Shown here: piece after piece, positions 31,630 to 43,617 of the stretch
How the letters are laid out: each line of letters begins with the position of its first letter
How positions within the stretch are numbered: the first letter of the stretch is position 1
NCBI RefSeq assembly: GCF_024323335.1
Contig: NC_066583.1
Coordinates: 369,521,952 to 369,585,951, forward strand
DNA from: Lathyrus oleraceus
Taxonomy: Eukaryota; Streptophyta; Magnoliopsida; Fabales; Fabaceae
Length of the DNA stretch: 64,000 nucleotides
Direction: 5' to 3'
Made by a program: the position numbers and the translations under genes
The notes under the pieces: model-generated
Seen by the model: only the letters and a program-made list of their open reading frames with translations
The model's database searches: none
What the model was told of the DNA's origin: nothing

Positions 31630-32745
31630 CCATCTGCCCCTCATCTTCGAACCACTATAAAAAAATATTATAACAAAATAATTAAAAATTAAAAATATTA
31701 AAAATTAAAAAAAAAACACCGGAACACTTCAAAGAAGAGTTCCGATGTGGAGAAAAATAAGGTTGACTACCGGAACACTTTTTAAAAGAGTTCCGGTTTA
31801 GTTCATCCAAACCGGAAGTCTTTAAGAAAGAGTTTCGGTACACAGCCAACCAAACCGGAAGACTTCCTAAAAGACTTCCGGTTCAATGCCCCAAAAATGC
31901 AGCGAACCGGAAGACTTTGGATAAGTGTTCCGGTATACAATTTGTGAATCGGAAGACTTACTCTTAGTGTTCCGGTTTACAATGCCAAAAAATGCAAAAA
32001 TTTCTCTTCCGGAAGTCTTCAAGCGCAAATGGAAAAAACTTTCATTTCTGAAAAATATGCCCTTTTTATATGAGGGTATTTTGGTCAAAATAATTATTTG
32101 TAGGGATATGGGTACAATTGTAGGGGTGCGAGGTAAAGTTTTCTGAAGGAGGATGCATTTGTGGTCATTCAAAAGCAGTTAGGCCTTGAGGGGTTTAGGC
32201 CCAGGTTCGGTCCAAGCAGATCCCACACTTCCTGTGTGGATTGAACCTCCAGCCCCAGTGTGTTGGTTTCTCCTTGGTGAGCCTGCGCCCTCTGTTTTGG
32301 CCCATTTGCGTGGCCATTTTTTTGTTGTTTTTTGATTTTCTTGTTTTTTTAATCTTTTGTTAGTTGATTAGGAGCTTTAGAATTGATTAGAGAATTTAGA
32401 AGTGTATTAGATTTAGGTGCTAGAATTAATTAGACTTTAGATTTAGTTAGGAATTATAAATATCAGGGTTTTAGATTTAATTAGTTTCTTGAATTTTTAT
32501 TAGGGTATTAAAATTTGAGATTTATAATTTATCACATTTGATTAATTGGATTTAATTAGATTAATTGGAAAGATTAGAGTTTAATTAGAATACTTAGGAT
32601 TTTAGGTTAATTAGGTTTCTAATTAGTTTCATTAGAAGATGATTAGAACATTAGATTTTAATTGATTAGTGATAAGGATAACTAGGTTTTAATGGACTAA
32701 ACTCTAGACATATTGAACATAATTAACCATTAATTCAATCTCGTT
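31630..32745. repeat. Unclassified block with CCGGAAG hairpins and AT-rich tail (copy A)
   Basis: Between the copia LTR and the SIRE remnant. From about 31713 to 32015 it has a series of inverted repeats such as AACCGGAAG...CTTCCGGTT (about 31852-31884), with GACTT/AAGTC or CACTT in the loops. From 32340 on it is AT-rich with many TTAATTAG-like phrases. No ORF of substance and no recognisable ends. The same block is at 48998-50110. Confidence 0.6.
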
Positions 32746-33002
32746 GATTTAAGTTTATCAAAAGAATTTTTGATTAGATAAATCCTTTGATCGTGTATAA
32801 TCCCACAGTCTATTCAAGTGATCAAAAGTCCATTGATCACTTGATAAGACTAAGTAGACCTTCATCAATAGCAACAAAACAATATAGAAAAGCAGTAGAA
32901 GAACATGTGAGTTAGAGGTACAAACCATGGCACATAGAGATGCAATACTTAGGGAAAAGCCCCACAAGAAAACATGCAAAATTAAACATAAAAACAAACA
33001 AC

Positions 33003-34096
33003 TCAGATGTCAGCATAAGCATCTAATTCATTCCTTGCTGGCTCAATGTTTGACTCAATGTTTTCCATATTTTCTGAAGCATCAGTCTGCTGAGATGATG
33101 TTCCAATATCTTCATCGACATCAGTCCCTTTTACAATAATTGAATAATCAACCACAACATTAATGGATTCCATCACGCCCTTGGTTCTGAAGTTAAATAC
33201 TCTGTAAGCTCCATTGTTTGTAGAGTAACCAATAGATATCCCTTTAAGATTCAGATGTCCAAGCTTCTGGTGCCACAACTTGACTTCATCTTCCTTGGAC
33301 ATTAGGCATTTGGAAGAACAAGTAGTTTCATGTGGAATAACCTTAGGTTTCCACTCCATTCTAGTTTTAATCATTACATGATTAGCCCTATGATGTGTTG
33401 GATGTTTTGGATAACCATGCAATCTGTAAAAGAAAGGCTTTATATGTCCATATTTACCATAATAATGACATTTCCAAGGCAAAACCTTGACTTTAGTTTG
33501 AGTTTCCTGATGTCCGGAAGGATGTTGTAACATTTGGTCGGACATCATGGGCTTATACTTCCTTTCTGGAGGAATAAATTTTGTCACAAGGGCTTTTCCT
33601 TGTTTATTTTGATATTGGTAATTAAAAAATATACCTTTTAAGTTTCCAGTCTATTTTCTAACTTAGATACGTGGGACATTCTGATCTAATGTGACCAACA
33701 CCCTTACATTCATGACACTTAATACCTTTTCCTTTATTAGGCTTTTCTTTTGTTCTTGCTTTTCTTTGGGAATCACTATTCTTACTGATGTCAGATGAGA
33801 TGTTCTTGACATTTGGTCTCGACTTCCTGTCCATTCCCTTCAACACCTTATTGAATTGTATCTTAAGCAGTACAATAGCATTATACATTCCCTCATCAGT
33901 ATCCAAGTCATATTGGTCCCCTTCATCTTCAGTGTTAGATACAAATGTTATGCTCTTTTTCTTCTTTTCAAATCTGCCACTAATACCCAATTCAAAAGTT
34001 TGGAGTGACCCAACAAGTTCATCTACTCTCATGTTGCTGATGTCTTGGGCTTCTTCAATGGTTGTGACCTTCATGTAAAATTTCTTACGTAGAAAC
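33003..34096 (-). pseudogene. SIRE-like Ty1/copia gag and integrase-linker remnant (copy A)
   Basis: Reverse strand. The first part (to 33658) is gag-like with an intact knuckle CHECKGVGHIRSEC and phrases (EEAQDISNMRVDELVGSLQTFE region) typical of SIRE gag. After a frame break at 33588-33657 there is a second CCHC-like region and the LWHQKLGHLN pre-integrase motif. The sequence then jumps to the GYSTNNGAYRVFN linker near the integrase C-terminus, so the integrase catalytic core is deleted. RT and LTRs are absent. The 5' part of gag is replaced by an Athila LTR fragment at 34097. Protein-level identical in copy B. Confidence 0.75.
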
Positions 34097-34327
34097 CTGA
34101 TGAATGCTTGTTTTCTTTGGTTCCTTTGCCAACTTTCTTGTGTCTTAAATTTCAATTCTTTCATGCCTTCTTCCTGCACAATAACACACAAATCAAAGGC
34201 ACCAAGCTTGTTTATCAATGTAATGCATTTCATCTAAAACAAAGGTGATTTTGACAATTTAGCAAGGAAATAGAGTGAAAGATACCCTTAATTGATGGCT
34301 CAAATAAGCACTTTTGGGTATCTAACA
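34097..34327 (-). repeat. Truncated Athila 3' LTR (about 231 bp)
   Basis: Matches the last 230 bases (window orientation) of the solo LTR 26331-27796 and ends in the same TATCTAACA. Its left edge is fused to the SIRE remnant at a junction reading CTGATGAAT. About 1.25 kb of LTR is missing. As a result a 191-codon chimeric ORF (34233 to 33658) runs from the LTR into SIRE gag. Confidence 0.85.
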
Positions 34328-34345
34328 ACTCTCCCCAACTAGATT
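34328..34345 (-). promoter_or_regulatory. Polypurine tract of the Athila element (copy A)
   Basis: The reverse strand reads AGTTGGGGAGAGT up to the LTR start TGTTAGATACCC. Upstream is GAGGACAAGCAAG, as in the Athila-like element at 2171-2190. Confidence 0.8.
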
Positions 34346-35839
34346 CTTGCTTGTCCTCAAGCAAAGTATTCCTCTTGAAGGACAAGAGGATTTGCTTTAA
34401 GAAAATGGTTTCTCCGAAGTTGGATAAACGGCTCAAACACAAGCGAAATCAGCATATACAAGTTTCCAACGGTTCGAATAAAATAATACACAAGAACTAA
34501 AACTTAAATAGCAATGCAAAATATTTATCTATCTACAACAATACTATTCTGAATGAATCATCCTATCTCTCCTCTTCGAATAAGGAATGAAGATTTTACG
34601 CGTTTGCAACCGCGGGAATAATCTCACTCTCTAACAAACAATGAAGAAATCAAATAGATTCATACAATGTCTAACAATTATAAATGGTACTATGGAAGCA
34701 TAAAGATCACTAAGGGCTTTTCGGTTGAAGCTTGGTTAGGTTAACAAACAAGGGTCATTTCTAAGGCCATTGAAACGAAAGTGCCGATGCAAAAGAGACA
34801 TTCACAGTATTATTCACACATCTCGACTTTGTTTCATTTGTTTCTTATTTGAAACCTTCACAACACATATTCCACAACTCAATTTTTATTTTTCACTATT
34901 TTTCTTCCAAGCAAGCATTCATTTTCATTCTTTCTATTTTTGTTCTTTTCTTTCACATCAAATATACAAAACAAATGTTTCTTTTCTATATTTTCTATAC
35001 ATATATTTTTTTATGCTTGCTCGGTTTTTCTTTTCTTTTTCAAGAGTTGTGGTACTTACCGATTCTTTTTCGTTCTCCCCAACTTATTTCTTCCTCACCC
35101 TAAGTGAATGCTCTTAACTTTTTACGGCAAAAGAACAATAATCAAGATTTTCCGGGTTGTAAAAAAAAGATTTTTGAGATCTCGCTTTATTTCAAGCCGA
35201 GATTCAACTGTTTAAGCTCAAAGGGGTTAACAAATACTCTCTCTGCTCACAGGTAAGTTATTTTTGGATGTAGTTGTGCTCAAAAGAAAACAAGTGCCTT
35301 GATCATTTCTAATTGCTTCCACAATTTCACAATAATAAAAGACAAAGCATGAATCACATGAATCAACAAAACTTATTAGAATCCAGCATTTAAGTGTACA
35401 ATGGAGGTTTCCTCACAATTTATGGTTTTAAGTTCTAGATGAAACATTCATTCAATTATGTTGCAAAAAGACAATATTCAATTTACCAAAAAGAGTAAAG
35501 TTCCTAATGCATTCTAAAATTCTAGCCGGAGGTAACCATGTACCTTAGCTTCATTCACTTGTTTATTCTTATCATTGCCATCCAAGCTCGGATGCACCTT
35601 CATTGGGTACTTCTTGAGGAGCAACCAATCTAGAAGGTTTGCCACTTAATCACCCAAAAATTTATTAAACAAACAAAATTAAAAACATAAATAAATAACA
35701 TTAACTGAAAATATAAATTTGTTCATGGGGGACAAAACACCCCAATAGTACAACACCAAAGTCAAGATACAAAATCCGAAAATACAAATAGAAATAAACA
35801 TAAAAACTGAAAAGTACAAAAACTTAACCCTCTAAGGGC
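34346..35839 (-). other. Athila 3' untranslated spacer (copy A)
   Basis: About 1.5 kb without a convincing ORF, matching in position the 1 kb spacer at 1163-2195. It has a T-rich stretch (about 34880-35040) whose apparent ORFs I regard as chance. Confidence 0.65.
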
Positions 35840-37057
35840 TCAGGACTCCTCCTCGCTACCGGCATCAGAACCGGTAGCCTCATCATCAACATCATCATCA
35901 TCATCATCATCAGCTGCACCAGCGTCCACCCCTTCACTATACACTGGCGTGTCCACAGGCCAGTTGGCGTTAAGCAGAAACTGCTCACGCGTCATCAAAG
36001 CATGAGCACCACTTCCTTGCAGCTGCAACCGCTGCATAGAGTCGTGCATATCTAACATGGCTCTCTGGGATGCCACCATCCATTCCAAACTGTAATTGCA
36101 CACAGCTTGGACGTATGGATCTAGTCTAGGAGTAGAAGTACCAGGACCATCAGAAGCCCGGGTACTTTCTGCAGCTGCACTGCCACTGGTAGTCTTTGCT
36201 CTACAATATTTGGCCACATACCGGTCATCGATAGGTGACGGGATCCTTACCTGACCCCGAGACGGAAGTCTCACCCTTGCCTGAATGCACAAACTCATGA
36301 TCAAACACGGGAAAGCTAGGGGACAATTAACACGAGCCCCCGACTTTAGCCCGCTCTCGATCACGGACTTCAGCTCATTTGCGATGATCCTCGCGACATC
36401 GATCTCGACGTTGGTGAGGATAGAATGGACCAAATGTGCCACTGGGATCGGCACTGTAGAGGTGTGGGACTTTGGCTGGATGTTGGTCAAAACCAAGAGC
36501 AGTATCAATTGAGCCATGGGAGTCATGTCCTCCCGGTGATACCTCATTGGAACCCCAGATGGGTTCAGCTCAACAGATTTCCCGCTTAATAGCAGGGCGG
36601 CAGTAATGGCTGGAACATCACGGTGAAGCCGTAAATCAGTGTGGTATGCGTCCCTCTCTTCAGCTCCCAGCTGGAGCGGTTCCCCAAGGACTCGGTTGAT
36701 GGCATCCCGATCAAATGGAACAGGACGCCCGGCCACTTTAGATACCCAAGTAAAGGGCTCGTCGTCATCGGGCAGTGCGTTAGCATAAAATTCCCGCACT
36801 GTTGCTATGTCATAATGTTCCAAAGGATTAATCAACCGATCCCATTTCTTCGCGTCAATCAACCCGGCAAAATTTCTGTTCGTGCCCTGTGGGTTGATTA
36901 GGAATCGCTTCTCTGGAAGAATTTTCCGCTTCTCCAGAGCGATGTACCTTGCAGCCTGTTTTGGACCGACAAACTTGTCGGTATCGAATTGGATAGGCAC
37001 AGTCCGGGAAGTAGCCGCTCCCTTTCTTTTCTTAGACGCTCCAGACCTTGATTCCAT
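35840..37057 (-). CDS. Athila env-like ORF, copy A (405 residues, open)
   Basis: Start chosen at the ATG at 37057 (MESRSGASKKRKG), because the upstream codons lie in spacer sequence and differ in copy B through an indel. It is the third ORF of the Athila element, of the type annotated as putative plant transposon protein; biological role unknown. The N-terminus is basic (SKKRKG). The central region (about residues 30-220) has the conserved features of this family (FVGPKQAARYIALEKRKILP, then REFYAN). The C-terminus is an acidic run of aspartates and glutamates. I see no signal peptide or membrane helix, so envelope function is doubtful. It is unbroken although pol next to it is not. Confidence 0.75.
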   Translation of the reverse strand: MESRSGASKKRKGAATSRTVPIQFDTDKFVGPKQAARYIALEKRKILPEKRFLINPQGTNRNFAGLIDAKKWDRLINPLEHYDIATVREFYANALPDDDEPFTWVSKVAGRPVPFDRDAINRVLGEPLQLGAEERDAYHTDLRLHRDVPAITAALLLSGKSVELNPSGVPMRYHREDMTPMAQLILLLVLTNIQPKSHTSTVPIPVAHLVHSILTNVEIDVARIIANELKSVIESGLKSGARVNCPLAFPCLIMSLCIQARVRLPSRGQVRIPSPIDDRYVAKYCRAKTTSGSAAAESTRASDGPGTSTPRLDPYVQAVCNYSLEWMVASQRAMLDMHDSMQRLQLQGSGAHALMTREQFLLNANWPVDTPVYSEGVDAGAADDDDDDDVDDEATGSDAGSEEES

Positions 37058-37961
37058 CTGCAAAAATATGAGAGGAAACAACACACACCAAACAAACAGA
37101 TTAGACATCAAAGCAATATTCAAAAGACTGACATGCTCGCTGCTGCTTCGCCTAGCGAAGTGGCAGCGAACGCTCGCCCCAGGTTCGCCTAGCGAGTGCT
37201 AGCGAACCTTACGGGTTTTGGGGTTTTTCAGCATGTTCAGAGATTCTCCCCCAAAACCCATACTCAAATGGTTCCAACATCAGAACCTAATGATTTATCA
37301 AGTAAATAACCGTTCTATGTTATTGGGGATTACATATTTGCATTCAAAACCTAAAATCCCCAATTCTAAAACCTAAAATCCCAATTTGCAAAACCTAAAT
37401 TACCACATGTACACCTAATGTTTCCCATACTCTACTCATCCTAATTGCAATTCAAATTGGAAATTTAGAGTTCAAACAAAAAGAAAAATGTAGTAGGGCA
37501 AACCTTAGTTACACGGATTTGGAAATGTGAAGTGAGTAGAGTTTGCAATCGACCGAAAAGAGAGAGTGTTGGTGAGAGAGATGCAAATGAGAGAGTGTGA
37601 AGAGCTTTGCAAAAATTCCTCAGCAGAGTCGCACTTCAGAAAATTTTTGTGTTTGGGGCAAAATGGTTGCCCTGCTGAGATTTAAATAAAAACTATCATG
37701 CAGCGCTCGCTGCTGCCTCGCCTAGCGAGCAGCCAGCGAGTGTGCTCGCTACTGCCTCGCTTAGCGAGCATATAGCGAGCATGACAGCAAGTGCTTTTAT
37801 TTATTTATTTTAAAAATGCAGCAATTTCATGTTCATTCAGCATGGTTAGCATTAGGAAACCCCACACAACACAACACAAAAAAAACAGTAAATACTTACA
37901 ATGTTGGGGTGCCTCCCAACTAGCGCTTGTTTAACGTCGGCTAAGCTCGACGGTGTGATGC
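37058..37961 (-). other. Spacer between Athila pol and env-like ORF, with palindromes (copy A)
   Basis: About 900 bases, no ORF. Two clusters of the same TCGCCTAGCGA inverted repeats found in the LTR are here: about 37137-37206 (CTTCGCCTAGCGAAG and relatives) and about 37699-37785 (CTCGCCTAGCGAG, CTCGCTTAGCGAG). Confidence 0.7.
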
Positions 37962-40900
37962 TCACTGAGGAGCATCAAGCGGTAGAGCACAGCTCTCGCG
38001 ATCCACGTGACCGCCGAGATAAACTTTCAACCGTTGGCCGTTCACGGTCCAACTATCTTTCTTGTCTATGTCTTCAATGACAATAGCCCCGTACTCCTTC
38101 ACCTCTTTCACCCGAAATGGCCCTGACCATTTTGATTTCAACTTCCCGGGAAACAATTTCAACCGGGAGTTGAACAATAGGACCAATTGTCCGGGCACAA
38201 ATTCTTTGTTACGGAGCTTGTTGTCGTGATACTTTTTTGCCTTTTCCTTGTACAACCAACTTGAGTGGTATGCGGCATTGCGCATCTCCTCCAACTCAAG
38301 TAGTTGCACTTTCCTTTTGTCACCGGCCAACTCATTTTCAAAATTTAAAAACTTTAGGGCCCACAAGGCCTTGTGCTCCAATTCAACCGGCAAATGGCAA
38401 GTTTTACCAAATACCAATTGAAAGGGAGTTAGGCCAATTGGAGCTTTAAAGGCCGTACGGTAGGCCCATAATGCTTCGTCCAATTTTTGGGACCACTCCT
38501 TTTTTGAATTAGACACGGTTTTTTCGAGGATTCTCTTAATCTCACGATTAGAGACCTCAACTTGCCCATTAGCTTGTGGGTGATACGGAGTCGTCACCCT
38601 ATGTGATACACCGTAATGTTTTAAAATAGTTTCCAAAGGTGCATTACAAAAGTGTGACCCTCCGTCACTTATCGACACTCGGGGGGTTCCGAAACGGGAA
38701 AATATGTTTTTCTTCAAAAATTTTATCACCGTTTTCGCATCCGCCCGAGGTGAGGCAATCGCCTCAACCCACTTAGAGACATAATCGACAGCAACAAGCA
38801 TGTACTCGTTCCCATAAGAGGGTGGGAAAGGTCCTACGAAATCTATGCCCCAACAATCAAATACTTCCACTTCTTGGATATTTTGGAGAGGCATTTCATC
38901 TCTCTTACCTATCCCACCGCTTCTTTGGCAACTGTCACAACTTTACGCATGGGTATGTGCGTCTTTGAAAATAGTGGGCCAATAAAATCCCGATTGAAGA
39001 ATTTTAGTGGCCGTTCTAACCCCATTATAATGTCCGCCGTAAGGCGAGTTGTGACAATGCCAAAGGATGCTCTGGGCTTCATCTCCAGTTACGCATCTCC
39101 TTAATAGGTTATCACTACCCAACTTAAACAAGTATGGGTCATCCCAAACATAATACTTCGCATCCGAAAGGAACTTCCTTTTTTGGTTCGAAGTTAGGTC
39201 GGAAGGCACAAAACCACTAGCCTTGTGGTTTGCAAAGTCTGCAAACCACGACCTAACTTGAACCTTAAACAGTTTTTCATCAGGAAATTCTTCCCGGATT
39301 TCTTTTTCAGACGCGGTAACCTCCACATTCACTAAGCGGGATAAATGATCCGCTACCAAGTTTTCCGACCCTTTCTTGTCTTTTATTTCCACATCAAATT
39401 CTTGTAACAAGAGGATCCAACGGATGAGCCTTTGCTTCGAATCCGGTTTGGTTAGCAGATATTTAATCGCCGCGTGGTCGGTATACACAACGACTTTAGA
39501 CCCTATAAGATAAGACCTAAACTTTTCTAGCGCATACACTATTACAAGTAGTTCTTTTTCCGTTGTGGCATAATTTATTTGAGCCTCGTTAAGAACCTTA
39601 CTCGCATAATGTATCGCATGAAAAGTTTTGTCTTTTCTTTGGCCAAGTACCGCTCCAACAGCATAGTCACTCGCATCACACATTAGTTCAAAATTTTCAT
39701 TCCAATCGGGAGCGACTATTATTGGAGCGGTAACCAATTTTTCTTTTAAAGTTTCGAAAGCTTGCAAAAAATCATCGGTCAAGAGAAATACCTGGTCCTT
39801 AGCGAGCAAATTGCTCAAAGGCTTAGCCACCTTTGAGAAGTCCTTGATAAAGCGCCGATAGAACCCGGCGTGCCCCAAAAAGCTACGGATGCCCTTCACA
39901 TTCACCGGAGGAGGTAATTTTTCTATCACTTCAACCTTAGCTCTATCCACTTCAAGCCCCCTTCTAGAGACTTTGTGGCCTAGCACGATCCCCTCGGTCA
40001 CCATGAAGTGACACTTCTCCCAATTAAGCACCAAATTGGTCTTCACACATCTCTCCAACACCGTCTTCAAGTTCGCCAAGCATTGACTAAAAGACCCACC
40101 AAATACCGAGAAGTCATCCATGAAGACTTCCATTATTTTCTCTATCAGATCGGCAAAAATGGCTTGCACACATCGTTGGAAATTCGCCGGTGCATTGCAC
40201 AGCCCAAAGGGCATTTTTCGGTATGCGAACACTCCAAACGGACACGTGAAGGCCGTCTTCTCATGATCGGCCGGGTCAACCGCAATTTGATTGTACCCGG
40301 AGTAGCCGTCCAAAAAACAATAGTATTGTTGGCCCGATAGTCTTTCGAGCATTTGATCCATAAATGGGAGTGGAAAATCGTCCTTTCGAGTCGCGGTATT
40401 CAACCGCCTATAATTAATACACATTCTCCACCCTGTTGCAACTTTAGTGGGGATCAATTCATCCTTGTCATTCCGGATCACGGTAATCCCCCCCTTCTTC
40501 GGAACAACGTGCACGGGACTAACCCATGGACTATCCGAGATCGGGTAAATCATTCCCGCATCCAATAGCTTCACAACTTCCTTTCGAACAACCTCCTTCA
40601 TCGTAGGATTTAAGCGGCGTTGTGGTTGAGCCACCGACTTAAAATCCTCCTCCATCAAAATCTTGTGCATACAATAGGATAGACTAATTCCTTTTAGATC
40701 GGAAAGAGTCCAACCCATGGCTTCTTGATTTGTTTTTAGCACAATGATTAGACGGGCTTCTTCTTCATTTGTCAAAAGGTTGCTTATGATGACCGGCTTT
40801 GCCTCTGTCTCATCTAGGAATACATATTTCAAAGTAGAGGGTAGCACTTTCAATTCAATTGGCGCTTTTTCGTCAATAACCTCCTTCTTCAAGTTTTCCT

Positions 40901-41866
40901 CCTCTCCTTCCCATGGTTGTAGGTCGTCTAAACTATCAAGTTCCTTTAAGCATTCCTCAAGAGCTAGCTCTTCTTCAATAGTGAAAACCTCCAATGAGTC
41001 GTCAAGAGCTAACTCCATAGGAGATATCTCATGAATATGCTTTGAAACCTCCATAATAGCGTCTTCGATCACATCGATGCGGAAGCTATCATTTCTATCT
41101 TTTGAATGCTTCATTGCCTCGAATAGATTGAATGTAACTTCCTCATTTTGAACTCTCACCTTCATTAAACCGTCATCAACATCTATCATCATTCGCGCGG
41201 TCTTCATGAATGGTCGGCCCAAGATGAGCGGAGCATCATCATCTTCCTCCATATCAATAACAATAAAATCGACCGGGAAAAAGAATTTGTCGACTTTAAC
41301 CAAAACATCTTGGGCTACGCCATGAGGATGGGTTGTCGATTTATCCGCCAATTGCAACGTCATTCGGATGGATTTAATCTCAATGTTGCCAAGCCTCTTG
41401 ATAATTGACAAAGGTATAAGATTAATGCTTGACCCCAAGTCAATAAGTCCTTTCCCGACATAGATGTCACCAATTTTAACAGGCAATGTAACTCTTCCCA
41501 GATCAACCTCTTTTTTAGGAAGTGTCCTTTGAATAATGGCACTACAACTCGCATCAAGGACGATGGTCTCCGGTTTCGTATACCTCCGCTTTTTGTTAGG
41601 ATGTCCTTCATGAATTTGGCATACTTGAGCATTTTCTCCAAGGCTTCGGCAAACGGAATGTTGATTTGCAATTGTTTAAAAATATCCATGAACCGGGCGT
41701 AATGCCGTTCATTCTCCCTTTTGGACGGAGCATGAGGATAAGGAAGGTTTTGGATAGGGGTAGCGCTCACTACCTCCTTTCCCTTTGCAACTCTAGCACT
41801 CTTCCATCTAGGCTTTTTCACTACCTCCCTTATTACCTCATCACTTGTATTTTTCCCCATCTCCAC
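37962..41866 (-). pseudogene. Athila pol (protease, RT, RNase H, integrase), broken
   Basis: Reverse strand. An N-terminal linker (41866 to about 41600) is followed by a frame change in an A-run near 41595. Then come protease (KGLIDLGSS near 41440), RT (FMDDF near 40117), RNase H (DASDYAVGAVLGQ near 39680) and integrase with D, D and E at about 38840, 38665 and 38560. A TAA at about 38940-38942 lies in the HHCC zinc region, in frame on both sides, so it is a single nonsense change. A second frame change near 41870, also in an A-rich run, separates gag from pol. Otherwise the domain set is complete. The integrase C-terminal end is at 37962. Confidence 0.85.
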
Positions 41867-42405
41867 ACCTTTTTCTTTTTCAACTTCACCATTATTTTAT
41901 TCTTTTCAACTTCTTCACCCTCACTCCACTCTCCTACTTCACCATCAACATTTTCCTCCAATATTTCCTCCTCAATTTCTTTCTCTTTCTCTCTTTGTTC
42001 ACTCTCAACTCCTTTTTTATTCTCAACACCCAACTCCCTCCCACTTCTCGTCATGATCGCCTTACAATGCTCCTTAGGATTTGTTTGCGTGTTTGCCGAA
42101 AAGGAAGGACCGGTTTGTTGTTCCGCGAGTTGCTTGGCAAGTTGCCCAACTTGAGTCTCGAGATTTTTTATGGCCGCGTCATTGCTCTTTTGATTGGCCA
42201 TTGACATTTGCATGAATTGCGTCAATGTCTCTTCCAATTTAGAATTGACGACCGGCGGTTGTTGAGATTGATACGGATTTTGGGGAGGGTTTTGACGGCT
42301 AGAAGAACCACCTCCATAACCTTGGTTATGATAATAGTTGCTTCTAGGTTGGAACCCTTGGTTCCCTTGGAATTGTTGTTGGTTTTGAGGGTGCGGTTGA
42401 TAAGG

Positions 42406-42436
<31 letters not shown>

Positions 42437-43491
42437 CTCGGTTGATAGTCCCGTTGATTGGCCATGTAGTTTACTTCGTCAAAACTGGGAGGTGGACAAA
42501 ATCCGGTGTCATGTTCACCTTTACAAAGTTCACAACAAGCTATTTGTTTAGCTTTTGACGGTTCTCTTAACTCTTTGATTTGTTGCGTTAAGAGTTCCAC
42601 TTGTTGTGAGATGAGCTTGTTTTGGGCAAGGATGGCATCGTTCGTCCCTAGCTCAAGCACTCCCGACTTCTTCAAAGAGTTTCCTCGACTTTGACTCTGA
42701 AGATCATTTAAAGCCATTCGATTTATGATGTTTGTGGCTTCTTCGGCACTTTTTGACAATAAAGACCCACCCGAGGTCGCATCCAACAACGTCTTGCAGT
42801 TTGGTTGAAGTCCATTTTTGAAGATATGGATTTGAGTCAATTCATCAAATCCATTCCCTTTACATTTCCGAAGCATGGACTTGAATCTTTCCCACGCTTC
42901 ATTTAATGATTCACTGGTTCCTTGTGAAAATACCGAGATGGCCGTCTTGGATTCCATGAATCGGTTATGGGAGAAAAATCCTTCGATGAATTTCTCTTCT
43001 AACACGTTCCAGTCTGTCATTACGGCTGGTGTTTGATCTAGGTACCAATCCTTTGCTTTACCGAGCAAAGCGTGGGGAAATAATCGTCTGAACAACGGAA
43101 GCTCCTGAGCCTGATCCACTCCGGCAGCCAATGTTATCTCATAAAATTTTGTGAGAAAAGCAAATGGGTCTTCATGGTCCATTCCGGTGAATGGACTTCC
43201 ATATAATAGATTTAGAGTTCCCGTTTTCATCTCAGCTTGCCTTCCGGTGTGGTTGGCAAACTGAGTGGTGTTCCTTGGACTATTGATGCATGGAGTAGAA
43301 ATAGGTGGTGGTGGTTGTGGCTCCATGTTTGGTATGAATGGTGGTGGATTTGTGGTTGAAGAACTTTCTCCTTGCTCTTGGCGTTGTCTAGCCTGTTGCC
43401 TCCTACGTCTAGTTTTGCTATTGAGCCTCCTTGCGGTTCTCTCGATCTCAGGATCAAAAAGAAGTTCGTCCACAGGGATTTGCCCTCGCAT
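41833..43491 (-). CDS. Athila gag (552 residues)
   Basis: Start at the ATG at 43491 (MRGQIPVDELLFDPEIERTA); upstream in-frame sequence lacks a better ATG. A proline-rich stretch is followed by the gag capsid domain (about residues 95-260), then a short Cys/His motif (CELCKGEHDTGFC), a run of ten glutamines near 42410-42440, and a coiled-coil-like segment. The C-terminus is glutamate- and lysine-rich and ends at a stop that overlaps pol in another frame, most likely because of a 1-bp change in an A-run near 41870. In an intact element gag would be fused to pol. Confidence 0.8.
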
Positions 43492-43594
43492 AAAACGTAA
43501 GTTGCACACTAAACCAAACAAATTACAAGCACAAGTCAAAAATTAACAAGCTAAAACTTAAACAACCATTGCGATGCTCGCAATATCAATTTAC

Positions 43595-43614
43595 AATCCC
43601 CGGCAACGGCGCCA
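43595..43614 (-). promoter_or_regulatory. Primer-binding site, tRNA-Asp type
   Basis: The reverse strand reads TGGCGCCGTTGCCGGGGATT three bases from the LTR edge at 43618. This is complementary to the 3' end of tRNA-Asp, the primer known for Athila elements. Confidence 0.92.
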
Positions 43615-43617
43615 TTT

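Noticed and set aside
34770..35117. Small hydrophobic protein ORF (copy at 52135-52482)
   Set aside because: A T-rich stretch in the Athila 3' spacer on the strand opposite to the element; low-complexity composition explains the open frame.
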